A model generated the notes under the pieces. It was given only the letters and a program-made list of their open reading frames with translations, had not been told where the DNA came from and did no database searches. Positions 17,051-24,796 of a stretch of 64,000 nt of DNA are shown here, one piece after another; positions within the stretch are counted from its first letter, which is position 1; each line of letters starts with the position of its first letter. The position numbers were made by a program, and so were the translations under genes. Source of the DNA: Anaeromassilibacillus sp. An200 (lineage in GTDB: Bacteria; Bacillota; Clostridia; Oscillospirales; Acutalibacteraceae); NCBI RefSeq assembly GCF_002160025.1, contig NZ_NFJU01000024.1, forward strand, positions 1 through 64,000. The letters run 5' to 3'.

Positions 17051-18293
17051 ACAGTTCCGAGATGGGGAAGGCAAGCCACACACCCATCATGCCGAACAGC
17101 CTCGAGAGCAGGAAGGCAAAAACCACAATCGCGACCACACCTCTTGAAATGGCAAGGAGGGAGGACTCTTTTCCTTTTCCAACCGCGCTGAGAAAGCCTG
17201 ATTTGACGATGTTGATGGCAGCAAAGAGAAAGCCGCAAAAGTAAATGCGGATGCCGGGGATCGCATAGGCGGCAAGCTCCGCCGATTGTTCCCGGTTGAA
17301 GGCACTCACGACCGCACCGGCAAACAGCACTACAAAGGCAACCAGCAGCACGGCGATCAGGAGGGCGATTTGCAGCGAGTGCCGGTAAATTCTTCGCTGT
17401 GCGTCCTGATCTCCTTTTCCATAGCTTTCACTTGCCAGCGGCTGCAAGCCCTGAGACACGCCGTTGAGCAGGCCTGTGCCGACCAATGCCGTGTTGGCTA
17501 CCACGCCGTAGGCGGCCACAGCCAGATTGCCTCCCAAACCCAGCAGAAGGAAATTGAATACCATCGTGGTGACGCCGCTGGAGATCTCTCCCACAAACGC
17601 CGCCACACCCAGCTGGCAGGCAAGCAGCAGCCTTTTTGCGGATGGGATAGCCCATACAAAGCGGACCGTGTTTCGCCTGGAAAGATAGTGCACCATGGAG
17701 ATCGTGATGCTGACAATGGGAGAAACGCCGGTGGCAAGCGCCGCGCCCACCATGCCCATGCCCAGCGGGAACATCAGCAGGTAATCGAACACGATGTTGA
17801 AAATACCGCTCAGCAGTGTGGCGGTCATGGCGATTTTGGGGGAACCGTCGTTGCGGACAAATGCGGTGAAGGTGTAGCTGGTGAGGAAGAAGGGGGCAAA
17901 GCAGAGAAAAATCCGCGTGTAGGGAAGACCCACCGCTAAAATTGCGTCGTCAGCGCCCAGCACGCGAAGCAGGGCGTCCGGGCAGAAGATGCCAATGAAA
18001 ACAAAGATCAGGCTGAACAGAAACGCCCACAGGATCGCATTCGAGAAATACTTGTCATGATCCCCGGTTCCCAGGGATTTACTCAGCGAATACCGTGTGG
18101 CAGAGCCAATTCCAATCATGGAGCCGATCGCGAACATCAGCCCATAGACGGGAAGAACGAGATTCAGCGCCGTGATTCCGTCGCTTCCCTGCGCGGCGGA
18201 GATGAAAAAGGTGTCGGCGAGCACATAGCAGGAGGTTCCCGCCATTGCCAGAATATTGGGCAGGAGATACCTGCGCAGCTGCTTTTCGATCAT
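16998..18293 (-). CDS. MATE-family multidrug/cation exporter
   Basis: A 431-residue, 12-helix inner-membrane antiporter of the MATE type, with two six-helix halves (NILAMAGTSCYVLADTFFISAAQG; LGLGGNLAVAAYGVVANTALVGTG). Start at 18293, with AGGAAG upstream. It exports cationic drugs or small toxic cations in exchange for Na+ or H+. A long structured leader precedes it (see the attenuator at 18311-18398), so expression is probably controlled by premature termination. It is not part of a longer operon. Confidence 0.92.
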   Translation of the reverse strand: MIEKQLRRYLLPNILAMAGTSCYVLADTFFISAAQGSDGITALNLVLPVYGLMFAIGSMIGIGSATRYSLSKSLGTGDHDKYFSNAILWAFLFSLIFVFIGIFCPDALLRVLGADDAILAVGLPYTRIFLCFAPFFLTSYTFTAFVRNDGSPKIAMTATLLSGIFNIVFDYLLMFPLGMGMVGAALATGVSPIVSITISMVHYLSRRNTVRFVWAIPSAKRLLLACQLGVAAFVGEISSGVTTMVFNFLLLGLGGNLAVAAYGVVANTALVGTGLLNGVSQGLQPLASESYGKGDQDAQRRIYRHSLQIALLIAVLLVAFVVLFAGAVVSAFNREQSAELAAYAIPGIRIYFCGFLFAAINIVKSGFLSAVGKGKESSLLAISRGVVAIVVFAFLLSRLFGMMGVWLAFPISELFTLLLGLVLQKRQPHIS

Positions 18294-18310
18294 CCAAGTC
18301 TTCCTTTCTT

Positions 18311-18398
18311 AAAAAAAGCATCCTCATTTACGGCTGCTCAGACCTATCGCCGTAAACAAGGATGCAGAGCATCCGACTACCCGGTGGCAGTGCTTGTT
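18311..18398 (-). ncRNA. candidate riboswitch/attenuator in the MATE leader
   Basis: On the minus strand two mutually exclusive folds are visible. Fold 1 is a three-way junction: P1 AACAA (18394-18398) with UUGUU (18355-18359), P2 CUGCC (18386-18390) with GGUAG (18377-18381) and loop ACCG, and P3 GGAUGC (18369-18374) with GCAUCC (18360-18365). Fold 2 is a terminator: GCAUCC (18360-18365) and UUUACGGC-like arm (18349-18356 with 18327-18334) pair with GGAUGC (18318-18323), followed by seven U (18311-18317). GCAUCC belongs to both. This is the layout of a ligand-stabilised antiterminator. Guanidine-IV (mepA motif) RNAs occur in front of MATE genes in Clostridia, so that class is the first candidate, but I could not match its consensus from memory. 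Confidence 0.65.
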
Positions 18399-18421
18399 CT
18401 ATTTGTTATAAACTATGTCAT

Positions 18422-18450
18422 ATTGTAGCACAGCAGCGGTTTTGATGCAA
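18422..18450 (-). promoter_or_regulatory. promoter of the MATE leader
   Basis: TTGCAT (18445-18450), 17 bases, TACAAT (18422-18427). Start of transcription would be near 18415, giving a leader of about 120 bases that contains the attenuator. Confidence 0.75.
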
Positions 18451-18471
18451 CCTGCGGCAGCATGGTTTTTC

Positions 18472-19020
18472 TCATATCCGCCAATATCCTCTGGCGTCCC
18501 GTTCCATCAGATGCTCGCCGATCATATCGCGGCGGATGGTGCAGAAGTCCTCGTGAAAATCAGCGATGATCAGATTTACCTCGCGCTCGGGATAGATCTT
18601 TCCACGCTCAAATTGTTCCGCGATGACCTCCAGCACAATGCGCCGCTTTTTCTGTTGGGCGGGGATGGATTTCAGTTTTCCGTACTCAAAAAAGGTGTCG
18701 ATCACCTTTTGCCGGTATTTTGCGTCGCGCTGCTGCTGGAGATCGGCTTCCTCGGATTTTTCCTGCAAAATCGAAAGAAGCGTGATATCAAACAGGGCGC
18801 GGTTCAACGAATACATGGTGTAATATTGGCTTTTGTAGGAGCTGACCGCGCCCGCCTCGGTCAGCTTTTTTAAATGAAAGGAGACGGTGGGGGCGGATAC
18901 GTTCAGCCGCTCCGCGAGCCGTTCCACATACATGTCCTCAATGGCCAGCGATTTGAGGATTTGCAGCCGCGATTTGTCGGACAGGCATTTGAACAAGCGG
19001 ATGGCCTCGGTTTCGTTCAT
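18472..19020 (-). CDS. ArsR-type HTH regulator with DUF2087 domain
   Basis: A 182-residue regulator. Residues 1-75 are a winged helix of the ArsR type (LFKCLSDKSRLQILKSLA, then VSAPTVSFHLKKLTEAGAV). Residues about 105-182 match DUF2087 (FFEYGKLKSIPAQQKKRRIVL, INLIIADFH-like EVNLIIADFHEDFCTIRRDMI, and a final GYWRI). The pair of domains is common in Firmicutes; the effector is unknown. It overlaps the preceding gene by 4 bases (ATGA). No metal-binding Cys pair typical of ArsR is seen in the HTH. Confidence 0.85.
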   Translation of the reverse strand: MNETEAIRLFKCLSDKSRLQILKSLAIEDMYVERLAERLNVSAPTVSFHLKKLTEAGAVSSYKSQYYTMYSLNRALFDITLLSILQEKSEEADLQQQRDAKYRQKVIDTFFEYGKLKSIPAQQKKRRIVLEVIAEQFERGKIYPEREVNLIIADFHEDFCTIRRDMIGEHLMERDARGYWRI

Positions 19021-19385
19021 GCGGTTTCCTCCCAGATTTCGGTGAATTTTGCGCGGATCTTTTGCGCAGTGTTCCGCTTTAAGCTTTCAATCCGCATTTT
19101 TTCCGCGTCGCCGTGCTGCCTGGCTTTGTCGTAGGATGCGGACCAGGCGGAGGGAATCTGTTCCATCCGCAGCAGGAAAAAGCGTTTGGCCGCGCCGTCG
19201 TCTCCCTTGCTTTCCTTTGCGGCGGTCTTTAAAACCGTGCGGAAAATATCATAAATGTTTGCTTTGATTTTCTCAAAATCCGCCTCGTCCGCGCGATCGT
19301 CCGCCAGAAGGGTTTCCTGCTGCTTGGCACAGGCCGCGATCTGCGCGTCAAACCATGCGTTCATACGCTCCAGCTTTTCTTCCAT
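19017..19385 (-). CDS. hypothetical protein in operon with the ArsR-DUF2087 regulator
   Basis: A 122-residue, strongly helical and charged protein (MEEKLERMNAWFDAQIAACAK... IRAKFTEIWEETA) with no membrane segment. It is translationally coupled to the regulator and transcribed from a good promoter at 19493-19521. Its constant pairing could make it a partner or target of the regulator; the family is not recognised. Confidence 0.7.
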   Translation of the reverse strand: MEEKLERMNAWFDAQIAACAKQQETLLADDRADEADFEKIKANIYDIFRTVLKTAAKESKGDDGAAKRFFLLRMEQIPSAWSASYDKARQHGDAEKMRIESLKRNTAQKIRAKFTEIWEETA

Positions 19386-19492
19386 GTGATTCCTGCCTCC
19401 GTTTCTGTTATGACAATTTTGTTTGCCGGGATGCGCTGATTCGCGCCCCGGCTTTTTGCATAGGAGGGGAAGGCCTTTTCTCCCTTAATATG

Positions 19493-19521
19493 ATTATATA
19501 TGTGTGATATTAAAAAGTCAA
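19493..19521 (-). promoter_or_regulatory. promoter of the ArsR-DUF2087 operon
   Basis: TTGACT (19516-19521), 17 bases, TATAAT (19493-19498), about 100 bases before the first start codon; an almost ideal sigma-A promoter. Confidence 0.85.
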
Positions 19522-19873
19522 TTCTAATTAGATAAATATTTAAATAAATTAGAAGAGGATAATGATCTTAAAAACCGACGCATCCCGCAAAAGAAACGGG
19601 ATGCGTCGGTTTAACAAAACGTTACTCAATTATGATGCTTGTTTGGGAAATTACTTGGAAAAAGACGTCCGGAAAAAATCGCTTTGCTCTTTTTCCTGGC
19701 TTTTTTTGGCTTCGCATACTTTCTTAAAAGGGGGTTCCACCCCCTTTACCCCTGCAAAGTCTCCGCTTCCGCTCCGGTCGGCGCCTTGTTTGTGTGCCGC
19801 TGGCACACGGCGCCCTTTTGAAAAAGGCCCCAGCGAAAACTTCACGTTTGCGCTTTTTTAGCTTTTCGATTTA
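19522..19873. other. intergenic region with terminator and repeat-like sequence
   Basis: No gene is supported. A weak 99-residue frame from 19562 runs through the terminator hairpin at 19572-19612 and through repeat-like DNA (19,715-19,850: AAAAGGGGGTTCCACCCCC... CTGGCACACGGCGCCC... TTTTGAAAAAGG), so it is not a convincing protein. Related GGGG-CAG-CCCC and TTTTTCAAAA segments occur at 31.14-31.24 kb and 63.0-63.08 kb. Confidence 0.5.
19572..19612 (-). terminator. strong hairpin terminator
   Basis: A perfect 16-bp stem, AAACCGACGCATCCCG (19572-19587) with its complement (19597-19612), loop 9 bases. On the minus strand it ends in TTTTTAAG. It lies about 260 bases past the gene at 19874-20605, whose transcript it may end. 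Confidence 0.7.
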
Positions 19874-20605
19874 TCACATAAAGCGCATCTGCTGCAAAAC
19901 ATTATAAACCTGCTGGAATGCCTGCGCCTTGTGGTCGCGTACCCAGTCGCTCTGTCCCTCGTCGTAATACAGCCAGCTCTTTTCCTCCTGCGCCCAGTAA
20001 AGAACATTGACATAGCGTGCACCGTCCGTGAAGGTGGGGACGGATCCTCCCGGAGGCAGCTCCGCGCCGTTTGCTATTTTGGGACGCAGCATCGCGGCTG
20101 TAATCTTGACCCACTTGGGCGCATATTCCGAGTGGCCCAGATCCTCGAGATCGGAGGTGTGCAGCGCGCCCATCTCCACCAGATCTTCCAGGAAGCTGTC
20201 ATACTGCTTCTGCGTCATGCAGCTGGGGTTGTATTTACTCGCCAGCTCTTTCCACTCCTCACCGCTGAGTACATCCGACAGGTTCGGCAGCGGCTCATAG
20301 TCCTCAGGCGAAGGGCCGGGGTTGCGTTCCAGATAATCAGCGAACCAGGCATTCATCAGCGCCCGATCTTCTTCGTCCTTGGGAACGATAATATCGCCCT
20401 TTTTGCCCGCCATGGCTTCCTCCCAGCCGATGGTGGTCAGCTCACGATCTGCCGGCTGGGTTTCGGTTTCCTGCTGCGCTGCCGTTGCCTGTACTTCTCT
20501 CGCCATGAGATCCTGAAACGCGGTTCCCTGTGCGGCGTGAGACGATTGCAGCGCGGAGGATGCGATGTTTCCCGAAAAGCCTACTGCGTTCATGAGATCC
20601 ATCAT
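19874..20605 (-). CDS. hypothetical protein, soluble
   Basis: A 243-residue protein (MMDLMNAVGFSGNIASSALQ). The N-terminal 60 residues are Ala/Gln/Thr-rich and probably disordered; the remainder looks folded, with a Trp/Tyr-rich end (ALYWAQEEKSWLYYDEGQSDW-like region, then AFQQVYNVLQQMRFM). No signal peptide, membrane segment or catalytic motif is apparent. It is monocistronic. I do not recognise the family. Confidence 0.6.
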   Translation of the reverse strand: MMDLMNAVGFSGNIASSALQSSHAAQGTAFQDLMAREVQATAAQQETETQPADRELTTIGWEEAMAGKKGDIIVPKDEEDRALMNAWFADYLERNPGPSPEDYEPLPNLSDVLSGEEWKELASKYNPSCMTQKQYDSFLEDLVEMGALHTSDLEDLGHSEYAPKWVKITAAMLRPKIANGAELPPGGSVPTFTDGARYVNVLYWAQEEKSWLYYDEGQSDWVRDHKAQAFQQVYNVLQQMRFM

Positions 20606-20719
20606 AAAATAATCCCTCTTTTTCCTGCTCCCTCATACAAATTTCTGAATCCTTTCTTTTGTTTTATCGGCCAATTTCTGAGAATGGTAAGAAAAGGCAG
20701 GAGGAAAAAGCGCAAAAAA

Positions 20720-20758
20720 GGGGCGTACCCCAGAGCCGAAGCTTCTGTGGTACGCCCC
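20720..20758 (-). terminator. terminator of nifJ
   Basis: GGGGCGTACC (20720-20729) pairs with GGTACGCCCC (20749-20758); on the minus strand it is followed by TTTTTTGCGC. A second hairpin (CCCGGGGAGAGG with CCTCTCCTCCGGG, about 20,769-20,804) lies between it and the stop codon. Confidence 0.85.
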
Positions 20759-20833
20759 TTTCCGACGCCCGGGGAGAGGCTTTCCGGAAAACCTCTCCTC
20801 CGGGTGTGCGATGCGGGTTTTGCGATGACCGAA

Positions 20834-23800
20834 TTACTCGGACATCTTGGCCAGGCGCTCGTAATTCTCCTTGGCAACCTTTTCGGCTTCCGCGAACAGC
20901 TTCTCAGCACGCTCGGGGAAGGCGCGGGTCAGGGAGTTGTAACGGACCTCACCCATGATGAAGTCACGGTAGCTGGCGGTCGGAGCCTTGCTGTCGAGGT
21001 GGAACGGATTCTTGCCTTCGTCAGCGAGTCTCGGGTCAAAGCGGAAGTTCTGCCAGTAGCCAGCCTCAACAGCCTTCTTCTCCTCCATCTGGGAGATACC
21101 CATGCCGCCCTTGATGCCGTGGTTGATGCACGGTGCGTAGGCGATGATGAGGGACGGGCCGTCGTAGCTTTCCGCCTCGGTGATAGCCTTGATCGTCTGG
21201 TTGTAGTCGGCGCCCATCGCGATGTGCGCAACATAGACATAACCATAGCTCATGGCAATCGCCGGCAGATCCTTCTTCTTGATGCCCTTGCCGGTAGCGG
21301 CAAACTGGGCAACGGAGCCGATCGGGGTGGACTTGGAAGCCTGTCCGCCGGTGTTGGAATACACCTCGGTGTCGAACACCAGGACGTTGACATTCTCGCC
21401 GGAGGCCAGCACATGGTCGAGGCCGCCGAAGCCGATGTCATAGGCCCAGCCGTCGCCGCCGAAGATCCACATGGACTTCTTGGCGAGGTAATCCTTATCC
21501 TTCAGAGCCTTGGCGGAGAGCTCGCAGCCCGCGGAGGCAGCCTTCTCCAGCTCGGGGATGAGGGCGTCGGTCGCTTCGCGGTTTGCCTTGCTGTCCGTGA
21601 AGGTGTCGATATACTTCTGGCAGGCCGCCTTCATCTCAGCGGAGGCGTTGTCGGAAGCCATGATGTTCTCAATATACTCGCGCAGTCTGCCGCGGATGGC
21701 GTTCTGAGCGAGCGTCATGCCCAGGCCGAACTCGGCGTTGTCCTCGAACAGGGAGTTGTTCCAGGCCGGGCCATGGCCCTTCTCGTTCGTGGTGTACGGA
21801 GTGGCCGGTGCGGAACCGCCCCAGATGGAGGAGCAGCCGGTGGCGTTCGCGATGTACATGCGATCGCCGAAGAGCTGGGTGACGAGCTTCGCATACGGAG
21901 TCTCGCCGCAGCCCGCGCACGCGCCGGAGAACTCAAGCAGCGGCTGCTTGAACTGGCTGCCCTTCACGCTCGTCTCCTTGAACTTCTCGAGGACCTCAGG
22001 CTTGACGGACAGGGTGCGGCCGTAATCGAACTTCTCCTGGCTCTCGAGCTGAGTCTCCATGGGCTTCATGGTCAGAGCCTTGTTGCCCTTCATGCCCGGG
22101 CAGACCTGCGAGCAGGAGCCGCAGCCGGAGCAGTCATAGGCGGAGATGGTCATGGCGAACTTCATGCCGGGCATGCCGGTCATGTCCTTCATCTTCATGC
22201 CGGCGGGAGCCTTGGCGGCCTCCTCCTCGTTCATGACGACAGGACGGATGACAGCGTGCGGGCAGACATAGGAGCAGAAGTTACACTGGATGCAGTTGTC
22301 GGGATTCCACTCCGGAATATCGATGGCGATGCCGCGCTTCTCGTAAGCAGCGCTTCCCGGAGGCACAGCGCCGTTGGCCATGTCCACAAAGGTGGAAACC
22401 GGCAGCTCGTTGCCCTTGTACTTGTTGGCCGGGATCAGGACTTCCTTGACGTACTTGACGGTCGCGGGGTTGCCCTTGATCTCCTTCTCCTCGACATTCG
22501 CGTCGACGGCGTTCTTCCAGGACTCCGGCACGTTGACCTTGTGGTATTCCTTCGCGCCGCGGTCGATAGCCGCATGGTTCATGTCGACGATCTTCTGGCC
22601 CTTCTTGCTGTAGGACTTCGTGGCGGCGTCCTTCATGTACTGAATAGCCTGCTCCGCCGGAATGATGTTGGCAATGCTGAAGAACGCGGACTGGAGGATC
22701 GTGTTGATGCGGTTGCCCAGGCCGATCTCCTTGCCCAGCTTCACACCGTCGATGGTGTAGAAGTTGATGTTGTTCTCCGCGATGTACTTCTTCATCTTGG
22801 CCGGCAGGTGCTGATCCAGCTCCTCGTCGGTCCACTGGCAGTTCAGCAGGAAGCTGCCGCCGGGCTTGACGTCCTGCACCATGTCATACTCATGGACATA
22901 GGAGGGCTTGTGGCAGGCAACAAAGTCAGCCTTGCTGATGTAGTAGGTGGACTTGATCGGCTTGTGGCCGAAACGCAGGTGGGAAACCGTCAGGCCGCCG
23001 GACTTCTTGGAGTCATAGGCGAAATAAGCCTGCGCGTACATGTCGGTGTGGTCACCGATGATCTTGATGGAGTTCTTGTTCGCACCAACGGTGCCGTCAG
23101 CGCCCAGGCCCCAGAACTTGCAGGAGGTGGTGCCGGCGGGAGCGGTGTCGGGGTTCTCCTTGATGTCCAGGGACAGATGCGTCACGTCGTCGACAATGCC
23201 AACGGTGAAGCGCTTCTTCGGCGTCTCGCTCTCCATGTTGCGGTACACGGCGATGATGTCAGCCGGAGTGGTGTCCTTGGAACCGAGGCCGTAACGGCCG
23301 GTGAACATCGGCACGCAGCCGAACTCCGTGCCGTTGAGGGCGGCCAGCACGTCGAGATACAGCGGCTCGCCGATGGAGCCGGGCTCACGGGTGCGGTCGA
23401 GCACGGAGATCTTCTTGACGGTCTTCGGCAGAACGTCAACCAGATACTTCGGCACAAACGGACGATAGAGGTGAACCTTCACAAGGCCAACCTTCTCGCC
23501 TGCGGCGTTGAGGTAGTCGACGACCTCTTCGGCGCACTCGCAGACAGAGCCCATGGCAACGATGACATACTCCGCGTCCGGAGCGCCATAGTAGTTGAAG
23601 GGCTTGTAGTCGGAGCCGATCTTGGCGTTGACCTTGTTCATGTAATCGACCACGATCTCCGGCAGAGCATCATAGTACTTGTTGCCGGCTTCGCTGGCCT
23701 GGAAGAAGATGTCGTCATTCTGAGCGGTGCCGCGGGTGCAGGGATGCTCAGGATTCATAGCGCTGCGGCGGAATTCCTCCACGGCGTCCCAGTCGAGCAT

Positions 23801-24382
23801 CTCGCCCAGATCGTTGTAATCCCAGATGTGGATCTTCTGGATCTCATGGGAGGTGCGGAAGCCGTCGAAGAAGTGCAGGAACGGAACCTTGCCGCGGATA
23901 GCGGACAGGTGCGCAACGGCGCCCAGGTCCATGACCTCTTGCGGGCTGTTGGAGCACAGCATCGCATAGCCGGTCTGGCGGCAGGCGTACACGTCGGAGT
24001 GGTCGCCGAAGATGCACAGGGCATGGGAGGCGAGGGAACGGGCCGAAACGTGGATAACGCTCGGCAGGAACTCACCGGCCATCTTGTACATGTTCGGGAT
24101 CATGAGCAGCAGGCCCTGAGAAGCGGTGTAGGTGGTGGTCAGAGCACCGGCAGCCAGAGAGCCGTGCACCGCACCGGCAGCGCCGGCCTCGGACTGCATC
24201 TCCGTCACCTTGACCTCGCGGCCGAACAGGTTCTTTCTGTTCGCGGCGGCATACTTGTCCGTCTCATCCGCCATCGGAGAGGAAGGCGTGATAGGATAGA
24301 TGGCAGCAACGTCGGTAAACGCATAGGAAACATGCGCGGCCGCGCTGTTGCCATCCATGGTTTTCATTTTTCTTGCATCCAT
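20834..24382 (-). CDS. nifJ: pyruvate:ferredoxin (flavodoxin) oxidoreductase
   Basis: A single-chain 1182-residue PFOR, the usual length. It oxidises pyruvate to acetyl-CoA and CO2 and reduces ferredoxin, the central fermentative step in anaerobes. The TPP/pyruvate domain begins near residue 25 (IYPITPSSPMADETDK); two ferredoxin-type clusters are at about residues 694-705 (CIQCNFCSYVCP) and 747-758 (CSGCGSCSQVCP); CAGCGETPYAKL near 820 contributes to the proximal cluster; the TPP-Mg motif is GDGWAYDIG near 980. The ATG at 24382 has GGAGG 12 bases upstream. It has its own promoter and terminator. Ferredoxin from this enzyme could feed the [FeFe] hydrogenase matured by HydF in this window. Confidence 0.97.
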   Translation of the reverse strand: MDARKMKTMDGNSAAAHVSYAFTDVAAIYPITPSSPMADETDKYAAANRKNLFGREVKVTEMQSEAGAAGAVHGSLAAGALTTTYTASQGLLLMIPNMYKMAGEFLPSVIHVSARSLASHALCIFGDHSDVYACRQTGYAMLCSNSPQEVMDLGAVAHLSAIRGKVPFLHFFDGFRTSHEIQKIHIWDYNDLGEMLDWDAVEEFRRSAMNPEHPCTRGTAQNDDIFFQASEAGNKYYDALPEIVVDYMNKVNAKIGSDYKPFNYYGAPDAEYVIVAMGSVCECAEEVVDYLNAAGEKVGLVKVHLYRPFVPKYLVDVLPKTVKKISVLDRTREPGSIGEPLYLDVLAALNGTEFGCVPMFTGRYGLGSKDTTPADIIAVYRNMESETPKKRFTVGIVDDVTHLSLDIKENPDTAPAGTTSCKFWGLGADGTVGANKNSIKIIGDHTDMYAQAYFAYDSKKSGGLTVSHLRFGHKPIKSTYYISKADFVACHKPSYVHEYDMVQDVKPGGSFLLNCQWTDEELDQHLPAKMKKYIAENNINFYTIDGVKLGKEIGLGNRINTILQSAFFSIANIIPAEQAIQYMKDAATKSYSKKGQKIVDMNHAAIDRGAKEYHKVNVPESWKNAVDANVEEKEIKGNPATVKYVKEVLIPANKYKGNELPVSTFVDMANGAVPPGSAAYEKRGIAIDIPEWNPDNCIQCNFCSYVCPHAVIRPVVMNEEEAAKAPAGMKMKDMTGMPGMKFAMTISAYDCSGCGSCSQVCPGMKGNKALTMKPMETQLESQEKFDYGRTLSVKPEVLEKFKETSVKGSQFKQPLLEFSGACAGCGETPYAKLVTQLFGDRMYIANATGCSSIWGGSAPATPYTTNEKGHGPAWNNSLFEDNAEFGLGMTLAQNAIRGRLREYIENIMASDNASAEMKAACQKYIDTFTDSKANREATDALIPELEKAASAGCELSAKALKDKDYLAKKSMWIFGGDGWAYDIGFGGLDHVLASGENVNVLVFDTEVYSNTGGQASKSTPIGSVAQFAATGKGIKKKDLPAIAMSYGYVYVAHIAMGADYNQTIKAITEAESYDGPSLIIAYAPCINHGIKGGMGISQMEEKKAVEAGYWQNFRFDPRLADEGKNPFHLDSKAPTASYRDFIMGEVRYNSLTRAFPERAEKLFAEAEKVAKENYERLAKMSE

Positions 24383-24461
24383 TATGATGTTTTTCCTCCT
24401 TTTAAGGATTATTAGGATACGCCTGGCAGACCGGACCCGCATCCAGACTGCACTGAATAAA

Positions 24462-24490
24462 TTCTATCATTTTTTCCACGCCCTGTAAAG
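24462..24490 (-). promoter_or_regulatory. promoter of nifJ
   Basis: TTTACA (24485-24490), 17 bases, TAGAAT (24462-24467), about 80 bases before the nifJ start. Confidence 0.7.
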
Positions 24491-24685
24491 GGCTGTGCGG
24501 GCGATTTTCGCCAGAATTCTGCGCGCGGCGGACAAGGCTTCCCCACACCGGAGCGCGGCGGCGGAAACAGGCGGAATTATCCCATTTTTCCCCTCCACGG
24601 GGGATTTTTCCGGGTTTTGGGTGTCTGCCGCGCCCGCCGCGCGCCGTTTCGGACGCTTGCAGGGGCGCACGCGCGCTGGCGCGGC
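24491..24685. other. GC-rich intergenic stretch, no gene seen
   Basis: Lies between divergent promoters of nifJ and the CorC-type gene. Short frames here have no ribosome sites. Confidence 0.5.
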
Positions 24686-24714
24686 TTGCATGGGCGTGCA
24701 AAATACGGTAAAAT
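24686..24714 (+). promoter_or_regulatory. promoter of the CorC-type gene
   Basis: TTGCAT (24686-24691), 17 bases, TAAAAT (24709-24714), 83 bases before the ATG at 24797. Confidence 0.7.
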
Positions 24715-24796
24715 AAAAAGCAATACGTTCTGAAAAAGGCGGGGGTGGCTTTGGCCGCGTTCCGCCGCAAAATTTTACTGTGAAAGGGGAAACCAT

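Noticed and set aside
19562-19861. A 99-codon frame after the ArsR operon promoter
   Set aside because: It translates a terminator hairpin and repeat-like DNA, and lacks a ribosome site.
19931-24415. A 1494-codon open frame on the plus strand
   Set aside because: It is antisense to nifJ, whose motifs are complete. Long antisense frames arise from the GC-rich codon usage; the translation is low-complexity (Val/Leu/Gly/His) with no ribosome site.
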